From the NCBI GenBank assembly GCA_024280975.1, contig JAMXLQ010000011.1:1-8628 (forward strand): a stretch of DNA of 8,628 nt, written 5' to 3'. Below, in pieces: positions 5,692 to 8,628 of this stretch (positions are counted from its first letter, which is position 1; each line of letters opens with the position of its first letter). The notes under the pieces were generated by a model that was not told the DNA's origin, did not search any database, and was given only the letters and a program-made list of their open reading frames with translations. The position numbers and the translations under genes are program-made. This DNA is from Methanosarcina sp. GTDB lineage: Archaea; Halobacteriota; Methanosarcinia; Methanosarcinales; Methanosarcinaceae.

Positions 5692-5893
5692 GATATCTGC
5701 GCTTAGCCCCAACTGAAAACGGATGTTCGGAAGGACTGAAAGCTGATAGCAGAAAAGTTACTGAATAATGAAAAGACAGGAAGAAACCCACACTTCATGT
5801 AAAATCTTTTCTCCCGGGAATAGAATACAATATTACGTTCTCTACCGACAATTTATCTTAAAACCTGTCTTTTTAGTTTGCATAAGACCGCTA

Positions 5894-7462
5894 TTACCGC
5901 AGCTTGAATGTCTTTGGTGCAAGTCTATATGCAAGAATCAAGGCCACGGCGATATATACAATGCAAAATACTGAAATCAACGTGCCGAAAATCAGAGTTG
6001 GGACCTTCTTACCGATGGCAAAATAGCAGACGAAATAAGTAAAGGAATTGACAATGGAAAAAGTACCATTTTTTATTTCAAGACCGATATTGTAAGGCTG
6101 CAAAAGATAATATAGCACCATATTGTGCACCGAAAAAAATACCGACATGGCAATAATGGAAACAAACAGCAGCACATAGTTGATTGCGTTGTCCGTTCCG
6201 CCTGTAAGCCATAACAGAAGCGGTAGCCCGAGTGCAATTACCAAAGCGGGCATCAAGTTTATCAATAGGATGGATTTTAGCCGTTCCGTAAAGAGAAGCA
6301 GAATTGCACGTGGCTGCCTGTAAAACCGGTAGGTAAGCATACTGTGGTCACAGTTCATGAACATGGCTTGGGTGATAACCTTGCCGCGATTAATAAAATA
6401 CATGACAAACAGAAAATAAGGCAAAAAAGTCAGCATCATCCCGTTTATTATCGGTTTTGCCCCGTGGATAAGAAAACAGGCCGTGATGGAAAACGCAAGC
6501 GCCGCAAGGGAAATAAAGGTGATATGTTTGGCCGATTTGGTAAGCAGACTGCTGTGCCGCTTAACAAAAAGGTCGTTGAAATACTGATAACCGCTTTTGC
6601 TGCTTGTTGCCTTAATGTCTATATTCGTTTGCAAAGATTTTTGAACAGCTCGTGCAACCATGCCTTTTTTGTTCATAGCAAAACTGTCCGCTGTGAGAAG
6701 TTCCTTGCAAATACTTCGGTATTCACGGAATTTGAGCACATACAAAAAGGAAAATACAGCCATAACAGCAGAAATGACAAACAACGCGAAAAAAATAGCT
6801 CCGTTCATGGCATAGCCGAGAAACGGCGGGAGATATGCCGCAGTCAATGATGCAGCAATGCCAACCAAGGCAACCGGATTGAGCTTATTTTCATTTTTTG
6901 CATGGCCGGTTCTGACATAACTATGAAGCGCGAAGGCAGTAAAAATCAGTTTTATGGAAACCACAAAAAGCGGCATCATAAGGCAGATAATGATAGGTAC
7001 CCCGGAAAGCAATCCGAAAAGCAGCGTGAAAGGCAAAAATTCGACAACAATTTTCAAAAGGAAATAGAAGTAATTCGAAAGCGTATAATCACGCGCGCTC
7101 ATTCGCATGAGAAAAATGGCATAATACTTGTCTTTGGTGGGATGAAATATTTGCGTGTTGAGAAAACCGCCTGCAATGGTCAGAAAGAAAAATATATGCA
7201 TAAAGCTGTTCGCGGAGCTGCTTTTCATTAGGTCTTTTAGGAGAAAGATCAGAATAAGCAAATAAAGCAGCTTGTCCAAAAACATCGAGATGATCTCCCA
7301 CAGGATGCTGACTAAATTGGCAAATTTTTTCAGCCCCGGACTTCCATAGAGTGAGACCGGTAGCAGCCTTTTGATGACAGGGATGGATTTGAGCGAATAG
7401 ATAATGCCATTAGTTTGGTATGCGTTTTTAAGCCTGAAGGACATGAGGAAAGTTTCAATCAT
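5894..7462 (-). CDS. ABC-2-like exporter, large polytopic membrane subunit
   Basis: 522 residues from the chosen start. It has roughly 10-12 hydrophobic segments, for example near residues 50-75, 87-105, 130-178, 195-245, 314-358, 390-450 and 466-512. A soluble, more polar stretch at about 246-312 splits the protein into two halves. It should form the membrane path of an exporter driven by the adjacent ATPase; the substrate is unknown. The start is the ATG at 7460-7462, which overlaps the stop of the ATPase gene by eight bases (ATGATTGA) and has AGGAAGG six bases upstream; a longer frame (to 7522) runs inside the ATPase gene and is not needed. The sequence looks like Firmicutes ABC-2 permeases of about this size. 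That resemblance, not a search, is why I suspect transfer from bacteria. Confidence 0.85.
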   Translation of the reverse strand: MIETFLMSFRLKNAYQTNGIIYSLKSIPVIKRLLPVSLYGSPGLKKFANLVSILWEIISMFLDKLLYLLILIFLLKDLMKSSSANSFMHIFFFLTIAGGFLNTQIFHPTKDKYYAIFLMRMSARDYTLSNYFYFLLKIVVEFLPFTLLFGLLSGVPIIICLMMPLFVVSIKLIFTAFALHSYVRTGHAKNENKLNPVALVGIAASLTAAYLPPFLGYAMNGAIFFALFVISAVMAVFSFLYVLKFREYRSICKELLTADSFAMNKKGMVARAVQKSLQTNIDIKATSSKSGYQYFNDLFVKRHSSLLTKSAKHITFISLAALAFSITACFLIHGAKPIINGMMLTFLPYFLFVMYFINRGKVITQAMFMNCDHSMLTYRFYRQPRAILLLFTERLKSILLINLMPALVIALGLPLLLWLTGGTDNAINYVLLFVSIIAMSVFFSVHNMVLYYLLQPYNIGLEIKNGTFSIVNSFTYFVCYFAIGKKVPTLIFGTLISVFCIVYIAVALILAYRLAPKTFKLR

Positions 7463-8162
7463 TCTCATCCTTCCTGAGGGCCTGAATGATCTTATCCTTA
7501 AAGGCCTCGTTGCTGAGGTCATCCTTTTCCATTTTTTCCAGAACCCCGCCGCTCAGGATCACGATCTCATCGCATAAATCCAGCGCAAGCTCCATGATAT
7601 GAGTGGAAAAAATAATAATGTGGTCTTTTTTGATTTGGCGCAATAGCGTCTTCATTTCGTCGGCGACCACAACGTCAAATGAGGTCAGTGGCTCGTCTAA
7701 AAGTAGAATGCAGGGATTTGCGATGAAGCTTACAAGCATTTGCATCTTGTTCTTCATGCCATGAGAATAATCCTTCAAAAGCCTGTCACGATCTTCGATT
7801 CCGATCTTTACAAGATTGAAATATTCGTCAATAGGCTTAATGTCCGGAATTTTTTTCAGGTTGATGTCAAGAAAGAACTTTAAAAACTCTCTGCCTGTTA
7901 AGAACTCCGGAACGACTGGCGTCGACAGAACATATCCGATATCGTCTGGACAAACTTCTCTCTTCACTCCGTTTTCTTCAAGGAGAATTGAGCCGTCGTC
8001 AATCTTCAAATCTTCATTGATGCAGTTAAACAGCGTGGTTTTACCTGCACTGTTTCTACCGAGGAGTCCGTAAATTTTCCCCTTTTCAAAGGCAAAGTTC
8101 GCACCCCGCAAAATCTCTTTTTTGTCAAAACTTTTTACAACATAGCTAAGGATCAGTTTCAT
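7455..8162 (-). CDS. ABC exporter ATP-binding subunit
   Basis: 235 residues from the ATG at 8160-8162. It powers transport by the membrane subunit encoded next to it, at the inner face of the membrane. Walker A is GRNSAGKTT (35-43), Walker B is CILLLDEP (151-158), the D-loop is SFD (161-163), and the switch histidine is H188 (STH). The signature is unusual: YSHGMKNKM (132-140) in place of LSGGQ; YSxGM-type signatures are common in ABC-2 drug or lantibiotic-type exporters. At the Q-loop (GYVLSTPVVPEFLTGREF) the expected glutamine, or the glutamate of relatives, is missing. The start is uncertain: no good ribosome binding site precedes 8162, and a TTG two codons upstream (8168) is possible. Overlap with the next gene shows an operon. 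Probably acquired with it. Confidence 0.9.
   Translation of the reverse strand: MKLILSYVVKSFDKKEILRGANFAFEKGKIYGLLGRNSAGKTTLFNCINEDLKIDDGSILLEENGVKREVCPDDIGYVLSTPVVPEFLTGREFLKFFLDINLKKIPDIKPIDEYFNLVKIGIEDRDRLLKDYSHGMKNKMQMLVSFIANPCILLLDEPLTSFDVVVADEMKTLLRQIKKDHIIIFSTHIMELALDLCDEIVILSGGVLEKMEKDDLSNEAFKDKIIQALRKDEND
7469..7475 (-). promoter_or_regulatory. Ribosome binding site of the membrane subunit, inside the ATPase gene
   Basis: AGGAAGG with a 6-base spacer to the ATG at 7460-7462. It lies in the last codons of the ATPase gene, so translation of the two is probably coupled. It favours this start over the ATG at 7466-7468, which would be too close. Confidence 0.75.
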
Positions 8163-8196
8163 TTTCAATATTTATTCTCTGTTTCTTTCCGTTTAT

Positions 8197-8346
8197 TTAT
8201 TTCGTTTCTACCTCAAATAAATCGATCATTTTTCAACGGGGTTCTTACCTTGACATTGTCATATTAACTCCTTTTTTCGGACATAATTCCTCTATTATCT
8301 CATCTTTCCCACGCTTTTAACAGATTTTTATTCATATTCTCACTCC
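8197..8346 (-). promoter_or_regulatory. Exporter leader with several start-stop mini-ORFs
   Basis: Upstream of the ATPase gene the minus strand holds very short frames: MNKNLLKAWER (8300-8335) with GGAG seven bases before it; MSEKRS (8264-8284) with GAGG; MTMSR (8245-8262) with AAGGAG five bases before it; and MIDLFEVETK (8197-8229) without a ribosome binding site. The second and third overlap out of frame. The ATPase itself has a poor ribosome binding site. These could be regulatory leader peptides, or remains of a lost regulator gene. The palindrome TGACA-T-TGTCA (8251-8261) lies inside. Confidence 0.35.
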
Positions 8347-8628
8347 ACAAATCTTATCTCTTTTAATTGAGAGCTTTTTTTCTTTTACAAATTTACAACT
8401 AGCTCTAGCAAAAATATAGACTTACCAGTTCAGGAGCAAGAATTTATTCAACTTCAATCAAAACTCAAGTATTTATGATCCTTTTACTGCTTTTTACAGG
8501 AAAAGTATTCAACACTTCAGATACAGTGGAAATCTTCCTCTTGACCTTTTTTTCTGAGGGATTCCAACTATGGTTCTTCAAGATAAAACCAGTATTAGAA
8601 GCTATATTCGCAACAAAACCGGAGATAT
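8347..8628. other. Right end: AT-rich region with unresolved open frames
   Basis: From 8347 to about 8460 no gene is seen. A weak TATA-like CTATATTTTT on the minus strand (8410-8419) could serve the exporter. From 8465 to the edge three frames stay open: minus strand 8628 to a TGA at 8465-8467 (includes KVKRKISTVSEVLNT); + strand from an ATG at 8475 (includes SEGFQLWFFKIKPVLEAIF); and + strand from an ATG at 8570 with GAGGG nine bases upstream (MVLQDKTSIRSYIRNKTGD). At most one is real; none is recognised. Confidence 0.4.

Larger units (their letters stand above)
5542..5893. other. Intergenic region between the acquired exporter and the ribosomal operon
   Basis: It holds the rps13 leader and promoter (to about 5700). 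The remainder (5700-5893) is the downstream flank of the membrane protein gene. No gene is seen; the open frame at 5768-5974 on the + strand has no support. On the minus strand a few T-rich runs but no clear terminator follow the exporter. Confidence 0.55.

Noticed and set aside
6344..7231. Basic, Lys/Arg-rich + strand frames of 109 and 168 codons
   Set aside because: They are the reverse of hydrophobic membrane-segment codons of the exporter subunit.
1..8628. CRISPR array, rRNA or intact insertion sequence
   Set aside because: No regularly spaced repeats, no rRNA sequence and no full transposase were found on either strand.

Overview
The window reads as a piece of a Methanosarcina-like methanogenic archaeon chromosome. 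The reasons are an archaeal S13-S4-S11-RNA polymerase D cluster, a D subunit carrying two four-cysteine ferredoxin-type motifs (the form known from Methanosarcina), class II tRNA-Leu genes without an encoded CCA, archaeal BoxA promoters (TTTATATA) and T-tract terminators, and a PhoU-type protein. The genus is inferred from protein resemblance; no search was run.

Left part (1-1384): the 3' part of a PhoU-family gene on the + strand converges on a minus-strand gene for a small exported, Ser/Thr-rich, very cysteine-rich protein. A hairpin with T-rich flanks lies between them. A diverged direct repeat of about 57 bp (core 25 of 26 bases identical) flanks the cysteine-rich gene.

Middle (1385-3140): mostly AT-rich, apparently non-coding and possibly decayed DNA, with a candidate zinc-ribbon relic near 2190-2335, then two identical tRNA-Leu(GAG) genes on the minus strand. 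The second copy (2753-2837) has flanks that pair with each other, and a BoxA lies upstream of it.

Core (3141-5541, minus strand): rps13, rps4, rps11 and rpoD, tightly packed and almost certainly one operon, read from a BoxA near 5684-5691. The L18e-L13-S9 part that often follows in other archaea is missing here; tRNA-Leu genes and accessory DNA stand in its place.

Right part (5894-8162, minus strand): a translationally coupled pair encoding an ABC ATPase and a large polytopic membrane protein, an ABC-2-like exporter that resembles Firmicutes systems and was probably acquired horizontally. Its leader holds several very short start-stop frames, three of them with good Shine-Dalgarno sequences. 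The last ~160 bases contain overlapping open frames on both strands that I cannot resolve.

No CRISPR array, intact insertion sequence or rRNA was seen. The best candidates for something undescribed are the cysteine-rich exported protein with its flanking repeat, the self-pairing tRNA-Leu flanks, and the mini-ORF leader of the acquired exporter.
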